The notes beneath the pieces were generated by a model, which worked only from the letters and a program-made list of their open reading frames with translations, did no database searches and was not told the DNA's origin. Of a stretch of DNA of 45,679 nt, positions 1 through 10,371 are shown one piece after another. Every line of letters starts with the position of its first letter. Position 1 is the first letter of the stretch. Origin of the DNA: Candidatus Omnitrophota bacterium (GTDB taxonomy: Bacteria; Omnitrophota; Gorgyraeia; JAGLLT01); NCBI GenBank assembly GCA_023140385.1, contig JAGLLT010000028.1, positions 1 to 45,679 on the forward strand. Direction: 5' to 3'. The translations under genes were made by a program, and so were the position numbers.

Positions 1-2
1 TA

Positions 3-380
3 ACTATCTCCGGTCTAATTGGTAATGCCGAGGTAAAATCGGCTAAAGAAGAAAAAATAGTTCCCGCTAAAGTTGGCATGCTGCTCTATGAAGGTGATAC
101 TATAATCACAAAAGCAAGTTCAACCGCCGTTTTGGAACTGGATGGAAAAGAAGGAACAGCAACCATAGAAGTCAGTGAAAACAGCCAGCTTTTAATGGCA
201 GAGCTTGCAGTAAGCGGTCAACAGAATAAGCAAACTTTGTTAGAGTTAGAGGTGGGCAAGATTTTGATTAAGGCTCAGAAGCTATATGACCCCAACTCAA
301 GATTTGAAGTCAAAACTCCTACATCTATTGTAGGTGTAAGAGGAACTATATTTAGCGTAGAGGTTGAACCTGTAGAGTAA
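3..380 (+). CDS. FecR-domain protein, 5' end outside window, apparently truncated at C-terminus
   Basis: Frame open from the window edge; translation ...TISGLIGNAEVKSAKEEKIVPAKVGMLLYEGDTIITKASSTAVLEL...FEVKTPTSIVGVRGTIFSVEVEPVE* has the FecR signature (GD.I.T...S.A.L.L / F.V.TP..I.GVRGT.F.V). Stops just after the GVRGTIFSV motif. Confidence 0.75.
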   Translation, partial: TISGLIGNAEVKSAKEEKIVPAKVGMLLYEGDTIITKASSTAVLELDGKEGTATIEVSENSQLLMAELAVSGQQNKQTLLELEVGKILIKAQKLYDPNSRFEVKTPTSIVGVRGTIFSVEVEPVE

Positions 381-410
381 ATTACTAGTGTTGAGACCTG
401 ACCCCTTGCT

Positions 411-3400
411 TTACAGTCGCGTGTCAAATTTAATGTCATCGATAAATATGGTTCCTTCCATATCATCCCACTCAAAAACCATTTTAAACATCGTAAGCCG
501 GCTGATATCTGTTCCCTGCTTTATGAAATCTATTAAGGGTATATTAACCTTTTGCCAGGAAGTCTTAACATTTACATATTTTTCCAGGTCTACGTAGGTA
601 TCCACATACCCTGTGCTTGTACCGTCATCTAAATATATGTTAGGTTTTTCATTGCCAACTTTGCCTTTAATCAAAAAAGATAGGTTGTTATAAATAGAAG
701 CGTTCAGGGGCTTATCAAATACCGCTATATAACCGCAGTATGACTCAGGAGTACCGTCTCTTTTTTTCTTTTTCACTCCATTATATGATATCCGGTAACA
801 GCAGCCGCTTTCCCCATCTTTATCGTCTCTATAATAACCTACCTGTATCTCAGCAATCCTATCACAAAAAAAGTAATTGTATCCACCTATAAAGTTCGGC
901 TCTTTGCCATCATCGAAATTATCTATGATAAGAGGCATTACCTGTTTAGTTAAATAGATATTGTCTATATATATTGTCCCTCTCTTCATACCCATCCAGT
1001 TTTCAAAGGAAAAAGAGAGCCTTTCCATCTTTGACCAATTTGATATTCCAGCAAAACTCGACAAAGGAATTACTACTTTTTGCCACCCATCAGCACGTTC
1101 GGCTGTTAGATAATCTCCCAATTTTACTTTTGGTTCGGCTCCTTTTGAATCTCTAAACCCTATTCGCGCAAGTTCATTGTTTTTTACTTCTCTCACCCAT
1201 AAGTTTAGAGAATTGTAGCCTCGTAAGTCTATCCCCTCTAAAGACGTCCAATAACTTGTATAATCCTCCGGCTCCGGCACTTCATAACGTAAAGCTAATG
1301 AATATCCTTTTTTCTCTTTATGGTAAACAGCCGCACATTCTCCGCCCGCGTCTGGATTTGTTAAGTAATAAAATCCCCCGCCGAGTTTATTTGGGATGTC
1401 TCCGGTATCAAAATCATCTACGAGAAGTATAGATTTATCTTTGGTATTGTTTATGGGCATTTTAGAGTGCGCTGTCTTTGACCAATTACCCGCTTTATCC
1501 TGACAGCAGATATGAAAATACCATGTCCCCGGCTCTAAGTTTTTATAGATTTTTGAGTTCTTACGGCTATTTATAATCTTATCCGGCTGTGTTTGCGGAC
1601 AGCGGTCTATAAGAAAAGAGTGCCCTTTTATCCACAGCGGCTTATTTTCTTCCCAAAAAAGAGATACCAAACTTTTATCCCCCGAATAAGAAATAAGAGG
1701 ATGTATCTTTGGCGGGGAAGGTTCTATTGTGTTTTTCGAGTAATCCATAACAAAACTAAAAACAGCCGGGCCTTTTAACAAATTGCCGCAAAAATCACTT
1801 GCTTCCACCAGCTCTATGTTAACCTTTTTCTTGTTCTTGAAAAGAATACCGGCGGCGGCAGGGGAAAAGGTCAATGTTTCCGCGGCCCTGTCGTAATTTA
1901 AAGCCGAATCGGCCGCGTCATATTCTACACCATTTATCTTCAATTTGATAGCATCAGAATCAATCCCGGAACCCTTATTATCCGTTAGGTAAAAGACTAT
2001 CTTATCTCCAAAGGAGCGGCTGTCATTAACGGGCGCGATTAAATCCACAACCGGGCTTTTTGTATCTATTATTATCCGGTAATGGTTTGGCATGCCCCAG
2101 TTGCCGGCTTTGTCTTTGGCGCGAACGTGGAAATACCACTTGCCATCAGGCCTATCTTGATAAGTAAAAGAGTTTTTCGCGCCTTCACTAAGTATATCAG
2201 GTATGGTGTCGGGATTATGATCAAAGCAAAAACTATATTCTAATTCCTTGCTTATATCATCCTCGGCGCTAAACGAAAATTCAACATCAGAATTAGCAAA
2301 ACTTAAACCGCTTATTCTAAAGTTATCTATAAAGTAACTTGAGCCCTTTTTGTTTCTTCCGTGCTCTAATTTCATATACCCCGCTTCATCCCAATTAGCC
2401 ATAATGAACTCTTCTACAATAGGCGCATCTATTTTCTCCCTCAGCATTTGATAAAGGTTAAACTGAGCCGTATGCCAATTGCCATCAGCAATGACATTGT
2501 CAATTTTACCAATTTTTTCAATATTAAGCCTGTCACGTTTTTTGGGATCGTCGGTAAATTCCACTTCATACCATATGCCTTTAACTTTTGCCAGAAAATT
2601 TATTTTTACGTTCGGCAAAATACTGTAATCAAAAATTACCAATGAGTATTTTTTGGCATCGAATGGAGTTGAAATAACCGTTGAAGAAAAGTTGCTTCTA
2701 TAGCTCCGGGCTGTCAGTTTCAAACAATAGCCATTTTTAGTATTACCAAATTCATCAATTGACAAAACCGCTCCTTTATTTCTATCGCGGCTTGACCATG
2801 AAGAAAAACCGTCTTCAAAAGTACTTTGCAATAAAGAAGGGTGTGTTTTTGACGTAATTGTTGGAGATAGCGGAGGTACAGTATCAAGAAACATAATTTT
2901 ATCCTGTTTGAGTGCATCTATCTCTGATAGCATATAAATAGTTTCACCGCTTTGCCCCACTCCAATTTTTTTCTCTCTCGCCAAGCTTTCCCGCGAAATT
3001 GTAACAATATTTCTATAAATACCGCTGTTATAATCTGTTTCTAATAATCGAACATCTATTCCTTTGGAATGGGAAATACCGCTTATAAGTTTTATGTCAA
3101 CAGCATCAATTGTATTCGGGCTCGCGTCTTCTCCCTTTAGCTCCAGATAGAGTTTATCCCCCATACAAACGCGCGAACCGGCCTGTGGTTTTAAAAAGCC
3201 CTTTTTCATAAAACGCAGGTATTTTATTTTTATGGGAGAACGCGTTACTACCTCACACATAATAGAATCAGAGGGCGGGCCTATCTGCCCAAATTGATCA
3301 ACCGCCCGGGCAAAAATAATATTTTCTCCGTTATTTAAAAGAACCCTGCCGCACTCAAAAATACCCGTGGCCTTATCCGCTTTTACTTTATCCTGACATA

Positions 3401-4388
3401 TTCCGTTTACAAATATTTCAACTTTCGTGTCCGGTTCAGCTTCACCTTTTATTGTTACCAGTTTCAACGGCGTAGGCGAATAAGACTTATAGATAAGCGG
3501 CGCTGAGGGAGGCCTATCTTTAGCCAATATACAATAATAACCAATGCCCGGACTAATACCTGAAATTGAAGTTTTTAAAGCGCCTTTTTCAATATTATTA
3601 ACAGTGGGTAGATAATCCCACCTGCCGGAATTTGGATTATACGTGTATATAGCTATTTTCTTTTCTTCTGAAGAATTTATCCCGCTTTCCAAATAGCTCA
3701 TTTCCAGAGCGGCATCTTTAATAAACCGCTCACCTTGCGGCCTAATTATATATATTTTGCCTATTAGTCTATAGCCTGCTGGAATAGAAATATTTTCATC
3801 AACAATTGCCTTTATTCCAAATACTTTAAAGGAGCTGCTAATCCCCTGCTCGGGAACCCTTAGAACAACCCTCCCGTCTTTGCTCTCAATCTTCCCGCCA
3901 TAAATAATAGGTATAACCCTCCCCACCTCCACCGTAACTCTATCCTCTTTTATTTCTCCGTTCTTGCCGAAAACAACAAGCCTTACTGTATATATGCCGT
4001 TTAAATCTGCAAGGGGTTCGCCATAAATGTAATTAGAAAAGCCTGTGCTCCAGGTAGCTAAATTACCATGGATAGTATGGTCGCCGGCGGCAATTTCATT
4101 TACTTTGATACATTGGACTTGAGGAGTTTCGGAGGTAATAATTTCAATCCAGCTCCGCGGGTCAGGACCTTCTCCATACTCTACTTTGTATTCCTTGAAA
4201 TTCTCGCCATAGGCAAGCCCAAATATCGGAACATGCGCTCTCACCAGGGCGTTTTCGGCTGGAATGCTTATTTTCGCGATAAGCCCTGAAGGGTTAGCAT
4301 CCGCTTCAGAGAGGCTTTGAGAAAAAAGCGAACAAGATATGGCAAGATAAAAGGCGGTAAAAAAGGTAACGACTATTTTAGAATTCAT
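411..4388 (-). CDS. Large secreted multi-domain protein; Ig-like segments and C-terminal CBM11/CIA30-like jelly-roll domains
   Basis: 1325 aa; N-terminal signal peptide (MNSKIVVTFFTAFYLAISCSLFSQS); tandem C-terminal modules LLVDDFDTGDIPNKLGGGFYYL...IDNIYLT and LIIDNFDDGKEPNFIGGYNYFF...IDDIKFD; Ig-like GEAEPDTKVEIFVNG. Confidence 0.7.
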   Translation of the reverse strand: MNSKIVVTFFTAFYLAISCSLFSQSLSEADANPSGLIAKISIPAENALVRAHVPIFGLAYGENFKEYKVEYGEGPDPRSWIEIITSETPQVQCIKVNEIAAGDHTIHGNLATWSTGFSNYIYGEPLADLNGIYTVRLVVFGKNGEIKEDRVTVEVGRVIPIIYGGKIESKDGRVVLRVPEQGISSSFKVFGIKAIVDENISIPAGYRLIGKIYIIRPQGERFIKDAALEMSYLESGINSSEEKKIAIYTYNPNSGRWDYLPTVNNIEKGALKTSISGISPGIGYYCILAKDRPPSAPLIYKSYSPTPLKLVTIKGEAEPDTKVEIFVNGICQDKVKADKATGIFECGRVLLNNGENIIFARAVDQFGQIGPPSDSIMCEVVTRSPIKIKYLRFMKKGFLKPQAGSRVCMGDKLYLELKGEDASPNTIDAVDIKLISGISHSKGIDVRLLETDYNSGIYRNIVTISRESLAREKKIGVGQSGETIYMLSEIDALKQDKIMFLDTVPPLSPTITSKTHPSLLQSTFEDGFSSWSSRDRNKGAVLSIDEFGNTKNGYCLKLTARSYRSNFSSTVISTPFDAKKYSLVIFDYSILPNVKINFLAKVKGIWYEVEFTDDPKKRDRLNIEKIGKIDNVIADGNWHTAQFNLYQMLREKIDAPIVEEFIMANWDEAGYMKLEHGRNKKGSSYFIDNFRISGLSFANSDVEFSFSAEDDISKELEYSFCFDHNPDTIPDILSEGAKNSFTYQDRPDGKWYFHVRAKDKAGNWGMPNHYRIIIDTKSPVVDLIAPVNDSRSFGDKIVFYLTDNKGSGIDSDAIKLKINGVEYDAADSALNYDRAAETLTFSPAAAGILFKNKKKVNIELVEASDFCGNLLKGPAVFSFVMDYSKNTIEPSPPKIHPLISYSGDKSLVSLFWEENKPLWIKGHSFLIDRCPQTQPDKIINSRKNSKIYKNLEPGTWYFHICCQDKAGNWSKTAHSKMPINNTKDKSILLVDDFDTGDIPNKLGGGFYYLTNPDAGGECAAVYHKEKKGYSLALRYEVPEPEDYTSYWTSLEGIDLRGYNSLNLWVREVKNNELARIGFRDSKGAEPKVKLGDYLTAERADGWQKVVIPLSSFAGISNWSKMERLSFSFENWMGMKRGTIYIDNIYLTKQVMPLIIDNFDDGKEPNFIGGYNYFFCDRIAEIQVGYYRDDKDGESGCCYRISYNGVKKKKRDGTPESYCGYIAVFDKPLNASIYNNLSFLIKGKVGNEKPNIYLDDGTSTGYVDTYVDLEKYVNVKTSWQKVNIPLIDFIKQGTDISRLTMFKMVFEWDDMEGTIFIDDIKFDTRL

Positions 4389-6837
4389 CGGCGATAACAG
4401 CCAGGATACTCGGTTTTTGTTTCTCGCGGAGAGGCCTATTCTCTAATTTGGCAATGGTTCTTTCTGAGCCGTTTATCTCTTTTAGGCGTGAGGCTAACTC
4501 ATAGTTGGCGCTCTCGAAGGCCTTTCTTTGGGCCAGGCGCTTTTTATTCAGCTTTAATTTTAAGTTATCCCGCGCCTTTTTTGAGAAGAAGTCGTATTTT
4601 ACTTCTCTTGAATGCTGAATGAAAGTGGGGTCTGCGCAAATCAGATCCCATTTCTGCGTATCCCAGTTTGTCGCGGGGAGAAGCTGTTTAAGTACCGGAG
4701 GGTCATTGTGAGGATAGATATAAGGGTCATCACTTAGAGGTTGGACGAATATCTGGAGTGCGTACCAATACCACCTCTCGCTAATATCACAATACCCAGC
4801 AACATTATTTCCATTGTCATCTTTTCCGTTCCAAACAGTATTAAGGATATCGTTATCAACAAATTCTTTTGAATAACCGTCTTCACTTTCATCTAAGGTA
4901 ACTGTCTCATTATCAATTAGTGTTCTTAAGGGATTTTTATACGGGATAAAATCAATAGGCGGCTTCGGCCAATAAAGGTTGCTGCCTCCAAAAACCCGGA
5001 TACTTACCTTCATATCCTGAAATAACTTATCTTCTATGGTAAAGGTTTCCAGCGTGCCGTCATTTTTACGCCAGTCTGGTGCTTCTTCATGCTTATCTTC
5101 ATCATATATAGGAACATCTATAGACCAGTCTAAGTAAGGGTCATGTCTTATCTCATCCCCTGAGCCGTTTGCGAAGAAGAGGTCTTTAATTACCGGCCTT
5201 GAGAAATGGACTGTTACTTCATCGGTAAAACTGCCATCACCGGCAAACTCTTCGGCTGGATTTTTAATTTTTAGTTTTAGTTCATAGGTGTAGCCGGCCG
5301 CCATAGTCGCCTTCACGTAAAACTCGCCGGGAAGAAGCTCAAGGCATTTAGGATTGCCTTCAATATCGGTAACTGGAGCGTTCGGGTCAGGACGTTCTTT
5401 GAGGAACTCTTTTTTAAATTTAAAATAGGGCTTATAAGTTTTATCGTCAGGATTATAAAACTCCTTACAATCTACAGGTGCACCACTTAAGGTCATCTCT
5501 GCTATCTCTATGTCTGCCAGAAGATAATCTTTCACCTTAACAACAATATAATACTTCATATCCTCTTTTCTTTCGGATTCATCTACGGCAATGGCGTAAA
5601 TACGTTCGATTATGGGCTTATCTTCTATGGCTTTGAGGATGGTTTTATAATCAGAAGTTTCCTTGGAGTGCCATTTGGTGGTAGTATATATTTCTCCCTC
5701 TAAGGCAGTCTGGCTGACTAAAGGCACTACACCATCTCCACTTGCCAGATCATCTAAAGAATTATCTGTTGGGAAACCAGAAAAATTATTGCCGCAGAGC
5801 GTCATAATAAATTTACTTAAGTTGCCTATTGGTCCACTCATCCCACCTGTTCCTTTAATAGTATTAAAGTTTGCCGGTGTAGACAAATTATCAGAAGAAA
5901 GAAATGTCTGGTTTTCAGTATAGTTTGATTGCGCAATTTCCGGACCGATTATCGTCATTCCTAAAAGTGGGTCTATCCCCATGAAGCTTCTTGTATTAAA
6001 AATATTTGCCGGAACAACCAGCTGAGTAACAGCTACTTTTTGGTTTTCTTCATGATTATGGGGTAGATATTCTTTATAATTTCCAATTACAGCTTTCACG
6101 TTTAGCAATCTAAATCCTCCAACTCCTCCGCCTTCAAACTCTACAAATTGCTTATGCAGAAACAATATCGCTCCAACTTTATCATGAAAATCTCTGGCGG
6201 CCCTGCTTTTTGAGGAAAAAGACGAGAAAAGAATATCCATAGCAGACATACGGTATCGCTTTTCTAATATTTCTAATTCAGGGATTAATCTTTTGATAAG
6301 CACAATACTGCTGGCTGTAGGACTGCCTAAATGGGGTGTGCCTAAAAAGACAACCTTTTCAATTTTGCCTTCATTTTCATAGAAAGGAAACTGTTTTAAG
6401 AAAGAACGTACAACTAATCCGCCCATACTATGAGCAACAATAATCACCTTCCTTTGATCATCCGGCTGTTTAGATAAGGCCTCCTCAATTGTATTTAATA
6501 ATTGATCCTTAGCAACATAAGGTATAAGATCTTCGCTACTTAGTTTGGCATAATTACTTATGCTTGTATAGTCACAAAGTAAAACATGATCTTCTAAGCT
6601 CTCTCCAAAATATGTATCTTCAAGTTCTTGATTTGTAAAATAAGCCCTAAGACAAGCAACCGGCCATGACCAAATATCCAAAGGATCTTTGCCTTCTGTA
6701 TTAAAACCATGAACAAAGACTATAGGATAAGGATAATACTTTTCTTCCGCGCAAAGATTTGAATATACGCTTGTAAAAATTAGAGAAAATATCAAGATTG
6801 CAATTGTTTTCTTATTTACCAACCTGAATCTATTCAT
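4378..6837 (-). CDS. Secreted alpha/beta-hydrolase (lipase/esterase-like) with C-terminal extension
   Basis: 819 aa; signal peptide; PYPIVFVHGFNTEGKD oxyanion-type motif and nucleophile elbow VIIVAHSMGGLVVRSFL; FlgD-like WNGKDDNGNNVAGY segment. Overlaps the next gene by 11 bp. Confidence 0.75.
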   Translation of the reverse strand: MNRFRLVNKKTIAILIFSLIFTSVYSNLCAEEKYYPYPIVFVHGFNTEGKDPLDIWSWPVACLRAYFTNQELEDTYFGESLEDHVLLCDYTSISNYAKLSSEDLIPYVAKDQLLNTIEEALSKQPDDQRKVIIVAHSMGGLVVRSFLKQFPFYENEGKIEKVVFLGTPHLGSPTASSIVLIKRLIPELEILEKRYRMSAMDILFSSFSSKSRAARDFHDKVGAILFLHKQFVEFEGGGVGGFRLLNVKAVIGNYKEYLPHNHEENQKVAVTQLVVPANIFNTRSFMGIDPLLGMTIIGPEIAQSNYTENQTFLSSDNLSTPANFNTIKGTGGMSGPIGNLSKFIMTLCGNNFSGFPTDNSLDDLASGDGVVPLVSQTALEGEIYTTTKWHSKETSDYKTILKAIEDKPIIERIYAIAVDESERKEDMKYYIVVKVKDYLLADIEIAEMTLSGAPVDCKEFYNPDDKTYKPYFKFKKEFLKERPDPNAPVTDIEGNPKCLELLPGEFYVKATMAAGYTYELKLKIKNPAEEFAGDGSFTDEVTVHFSRPVIKDLFFANGSGDEIRHDPYLDWSIDVPIYDEDKHEEAPDWRKNDGTLETFTIEDKLFQDMKVSIRVFGGSNLYWPKPPIDFIPYKNPLRTLIDNETVTLDESEDGYSKEFVDNDILNTVWNGKDDNGNNVAGYCDISERWYWYALQIFVQPLSDDPYIYPHNDPPVLKQLLPATNWDTQKWDLICADPTFIQHSREVKYDFFSKKARDNLKLKLNKKRLAQRKAFESANYELASRLKEINGSERTIAKLENRPLREKQKPSILAVIADEF

Positions 6838-6856
6838 TTTAAGCTATTCCTATTGC

Positions 6857-7852
6857 CTATTCCAGTTCAACTATTTTTAATTTTCCAGCTTTATCTACTC
6901 CGGCTATTCTTTTGCCGTCCGGAGAAAAAGAAAGAAATTCCAAATCATACGGGAAACCTTTTATCTTTTGCCACTTACTATCTATCTCTGCAAAAACACC
7001 TTCCCCGCTAAGAGCAAAATATTTGCTGTCCGGCGAGAAAGTACAGGCAAAGGGAGAAGGTAATTTATCTAATTTATATTTGGCAAAATAGACTTGTTTA
7101 AGTTCTTTAGTTTTGATGTCTGTTAAAAATAATGTGTAACTATGTACTTGAATATTTTCTGGATCGTTTAAATCAACTCTGGCGTTGATAAATATGTCGT
7201 TATTTGTTATGTATTTAGCTCGAACATCTCCCATTCCCAAAGGCTCAAGTAATAGATCTTTTTTTCTTAACTTAATATTTTTTATGTAAAAATAATAATG
7301 TTCGCTTAATAGATTCTCCCCATTCGGAGAAATATCGATTATATTCCAGCCTATTGTGCCAAAAAATCTATCATCAAACTTATATCTTTTCAGAGTTCTT
7401 CCTTTTATGTTAAAAAGATAAGCAAAATAATCACTGCTTTTTTCCGCAAAGAAAAATATATTCCCATCTTCAAGTAATCTTAAGCCCAAGGATTTGGCTA
7501 ATCGCCTGATTTTAATATCTATCGCCTTAAAACTTACTCTTTTTGAAAATTTTTTGATTAATTTTTTTTTGTCTAAATTATTAACATTTACTTTATAAAT
7601 AAAGAAATCCGCGTTGCTGGATTTTATTATGAAGGGATCGCCAGGTAAATACATGCCCCAGCCGGCGGGGCTTTGATCAGAATAACTTACTAATTTTAGA
7701 TAAACTAACTCTTGATTATTAATCCACTGGGGGTAGAGGTCTGTTTTTATAACATCCTGATAGCCGACAAGCCTTAAAAGCCAGACAGGAGTAAAGAACA
7801 TAAAATATCCAACTAAAATAAGTATCCAGATAATTCGTTTCTTTCTTTTCAT
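6857..7852 (-). CDS. Membrane-anchored PD40/WD40-like beta-propeller protein
   Basis: 331 aa; N-terminal TM segment; repeated F(S/T)(P)(D)(S/G)K motifs (CTFSPDSKYFALSG, FLSFSPDGKRIAGVD, DISPNGENLL). Confidence 0.5.
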   Translation of the reverse strand: MKRKKRIIWILILVGYFMFFTPVWLLRLVGYQDVIKTDLYPQWINNQELVYLKLVSYSDQSPAGWGMYLPGDPFIIKSSNADFFIYKVNVNNLDKKKLIKKFSKRVSFKAIDIKIRRLAKSLGLRLLEDGNIFFFAEKSSDYFAYLFNIKGRTLKRYKFDDRFFGTIGWNIIDISPNGENLLSEHYYFYIKNIKLRKKDLLLEPLGMGDVRAKYITNNDIFINARVDLNDPENIQVHSYTLFLTDIKTKELKQVYFAKYKLDKLPSPFACTFSPDSKYFALSGEGVFAEIDSKWQKIKGFPYDLEFLSFSPDGKRIAGVDKAGKLKIVELE

Positions 7853-7866
7853 TTCTCTTTCTCTTA

Positions 7867-10353
7867 TTAAAACTCCGAATCAGGAATACCTGTGTTTACC
7901 TGCCGGTTATAAATAGAATACGCAGTGGTATATTGTAAGCTTGAACCTTCATACATCTTTTCAGTCTTAGTATTATATAGCCAGGCATTATCTGCTTCCG
8001 GAATTTGAACTAAATCTGACATCTCAGTTATAACCAGTATACCTAAATTACCTGTTTTGGAATAAGATTCCTCTTTAAAAATTATGCCTCTAGAATAATC
8101 AATATAAGTTAAAATATAAGGCCTTTCTTCTATCTGATCTGCGCGCTTATACTTAATTACATAAATTTGGGTTGTTGGGTCATAGGAAATAATCTGTTTA
8201 TCTATTTGAACCGTCTCCCCGGTACCAAGGTCAGGCCTGATATAAATTCCTGGCTCCGGTGATAACTCTTCTACCTTCTGCTTATTACCCTTTTGCCATA
8301 TCTTAAGCTGTGTCTCGGGGGATAAAAAGTTAGCATCACTAATTACCGTAATATCAGCTTTGGCATCCTGTATCTTTTCATCGTTGGCGTTTACTTTTGC
8401 AATAATATTGTCAATAGTTACTACCAGTAGCGCTGAAGTCGTTATATTAAAATTTACACTCACAGAAGGCTCTATAGCAGATGAGGCTGTAACCTGAGTT
8501 AAGGTTTCGGGGGTTGGGGGGCAGGTTAAGTTAACCTGGGCTTCTCCATAGTAGGTGGTAGCGGCAGTTGGTGAAGAAAGAGTGCCTGTACCCTGTGTTA
8601 TCTGGAAGTTTATGGTTTCTTCTGCGATTGGATTATTATGTTGGTCTGTCAGTTTAACTATAAGGGGTATAGCGGCTCCGGGGACTGGTGTTATTGACTC
8701 ATCGGTTATCTTGATTAAGCTGGCGGGTGGGCCTTGGGTTGTGTCTACGAAAAAGGTGGTTTTGACCTCCGGGCAGTTTGATATTTTGGCTTCTACTTTG
8801 TTGGTTATAGCGGCGTCTGTGTCTGTGGTCAGAGTGATTGTAAGCTCTCCTTCCGCGTCACTCAGGCTGTATTGGGATGAGAGGCTGCCGGTACCTTCAG
8901 TAACAGTAAACTCTACTGTTTCACTGACGGCCGGCTGGTTGTTAGAATAGACCTTTAGCTTTAACTCCCAGTCGGAGCCTGCCGGAGACAGGTTTTCTTC
9001 GCCTTCCTGTATGTCTCCTGATATCTTGGTTAACTCGTAGTGCTGTACTTCCGGAGTATATAGTATGATAGTGTCCTGATGTTTAACATCTAATTCATCA
9101 CGGCCGGTAGCGGTAACTACCGATTTAACAGGTTGTAATCTGACACCATCAGCAACAAAGCTGTTTTCTTCAATAAAGGCCGTTGATAGTGAAAAACTGT
9201 CCACTGAAAGATAAGTAATGTCAGGAGTAACAGTACCTGTAACGGTTATGGGTGAGGTGTCAATGGTGCTGTTATGAAGAGGAGTAGCGATAACTACCTT
9301 ATCGTTGTTCGGAGTGTAAGTAAAGGTGTGTGTAATCTGAGCTGTATTGCCCAGCTCATCCCGGGCTTCAATGGTAATGGTGTTTTCGCCTTCTGCTAAA
9401 ACCGGTTCGGCGATAAAGTAAGTGTCTATTAGCTCAGCCGGAGTTGAGTTGACGCTGACAAGGGATGTATCTTCTGAGACACGGCCATAGATGACACTGC
9501 TTCTGGTCACGGCATTTTCATCCGGGGTCAGGACGGTTATGGCCGGAGGAGCTGTATCCAGATAGACGTTTATCCTATCAGAGGCAGCCTCCGCGCCTGA
9601 TTGAGCCCTGGCAATAATAGGGGTGATGCTGGCCGTTATCACAACAGAGGCGCTGAATGTGTTGTCTGTTACAACCACGGAGATATTATTAACGGTTACC
9701 GCGGCGCTGTTATCTGAGACTGTTCCTTCTACTGTTACAGGTGAGGCGCTAAATGAGGCGTTGTCTGGAGGAGAGGTTATGGTAATTGAGAGAGCCTCCG
9801 GGTCAATGGCTGTAATGCCATCACTATAACCTATATCACTCCAAAGGCCGACGTTATTTTTAGCTTTGACATTAAAGTAGTAAGTCTGGTTATGAATAAG
9901 GGTGAGGCCTATATGGGTTACTTCTGTATTGGCGCCGGTTGAAATCCAGTTGACTATGTCTGTGCCTCCCTGAGTAGTACCGATGGAGTACTGATACTCA
10001 GAGATGCCTGTCTCCGGGTCTTCGGATGACCAGGAAGCATAGAGTTGGGTTAGAGAAGCAGTCTGATCGCCCTCGTCAATGACTATGGGGGTAAGAGGAG
10101 GCGTGCTATCGTCATACCTTCTATTAAGCGGGTAGGCTTCTAAGGTATAGTTGGGGCTTTCGGCTTTACCTGAAGTGAGGCTGCCTACTTCGACGTTAGT
10201 GAGGGAGTAGTTAGTAGAAGCGGCCTTACCGCCGGACAGGACTATTCTTGGATTAGTAAGGGTGTAGTTGGTACTGGTGTGGGTTTGGGCAAAGGCTGAG
10301 GAAGTGGATATGAGTAAGCTAACGGCTATAATAAAGGTTCTTCTTAGGCGCAT
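7867..10353 (-). CDS. Secreted protein with N-terminal NYTLTN-type repeats, FN3/Ig-like and Big_1-like domains
   Basis: 828 aa; signal peptide ending SSAFAQ; three STNYTL/STNYSL/SPNYTL repeats; Ig-like ITVLTPDENAVTRSSVIYGRV; Big_1-like repeats (GSDWELKLKVYSNNQPAVSETVEFTVTEGTGSLSS; ASLIKITDESITPVPGAAIPLIVKLTDQHNNPIAEETINFQITQGTGTLSS). Confidence 0.65.
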   Translation of the reverse strand: MRLRRTFIIAVSLLISTSSAFAQTHTSTNYTLTNPRIVLSGGKAASTNYSLTNVEVGSLTSGKAESPNYTLEAYPLNRRYDDSTPPLTPIVIDEGDQTASLTQLYASWSSEDPETGISEYQYSIGTTQGGTDIVNWISTGANTEVTHIGLTLIHNQTYYFNVKAKNNVGLWSDIGYSDGITAIDPEALSITITSPPDNASFSASPVTVEGTVSDNSAAVTVNNISVVVTDNTFSASVVITASITPIIARAQSGAEAASDRINVYLDTAPPAITVLTPDENAVTRSSVIYGRVSEDTSLVSVNSTPAELIDTYFIAEPVLAEGENTITIEARDELGNTAQITHTFTYTPNNDKVVIATPLHNSTIDTSPITVTGTVTPDITYLSVDSFSLSTAFIEENSFVADGVRLQPVKSVVTATGRDELDVKHQDTIILYTPEVQHYELTKISGDIQEGEENLSPAGSDWELKLKVYSNNQPAVSETVEFTVTEGTGSLSSQYSLSDAEGELTITLTTDTDAAITNKVEAKISNCPEVKTTFFVDTTQGPPASLIKITDESITPVPGAAIPLIVKLTDQHNNPIAEETINFQITQGTGTLSSPTAATTYYGEAQVNLTCPPTPETLTQVTASSAIEPSVSVNFNITTSALLVVTIDNIIAKVNANDEKIQDAKADITVISDANFLSPETQLKIWQKGNKQKVEELSPEPGIYIRPDLGTGETVQIDKQIISYDPTTQIYVIKYKRADQIEERPYILTYIDYSRGIIFKEESYSKTGNLGILVITEMSDLVQIPEADNAWLYNTKTEKMYEGSSLQYTTAYSIYNRQVNTGIPDSEF

Positions 10354-10371
10354 CGGCAGTCTTCTTTCAGC

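Noticed and set aside
8555-8950. Plus-strand ORFs opposite the Ig-like protein (8555..8950, 9623..9829)
   Set aside because: Antisense shadows of a repetitive threonine/valine-rich coding sequence.
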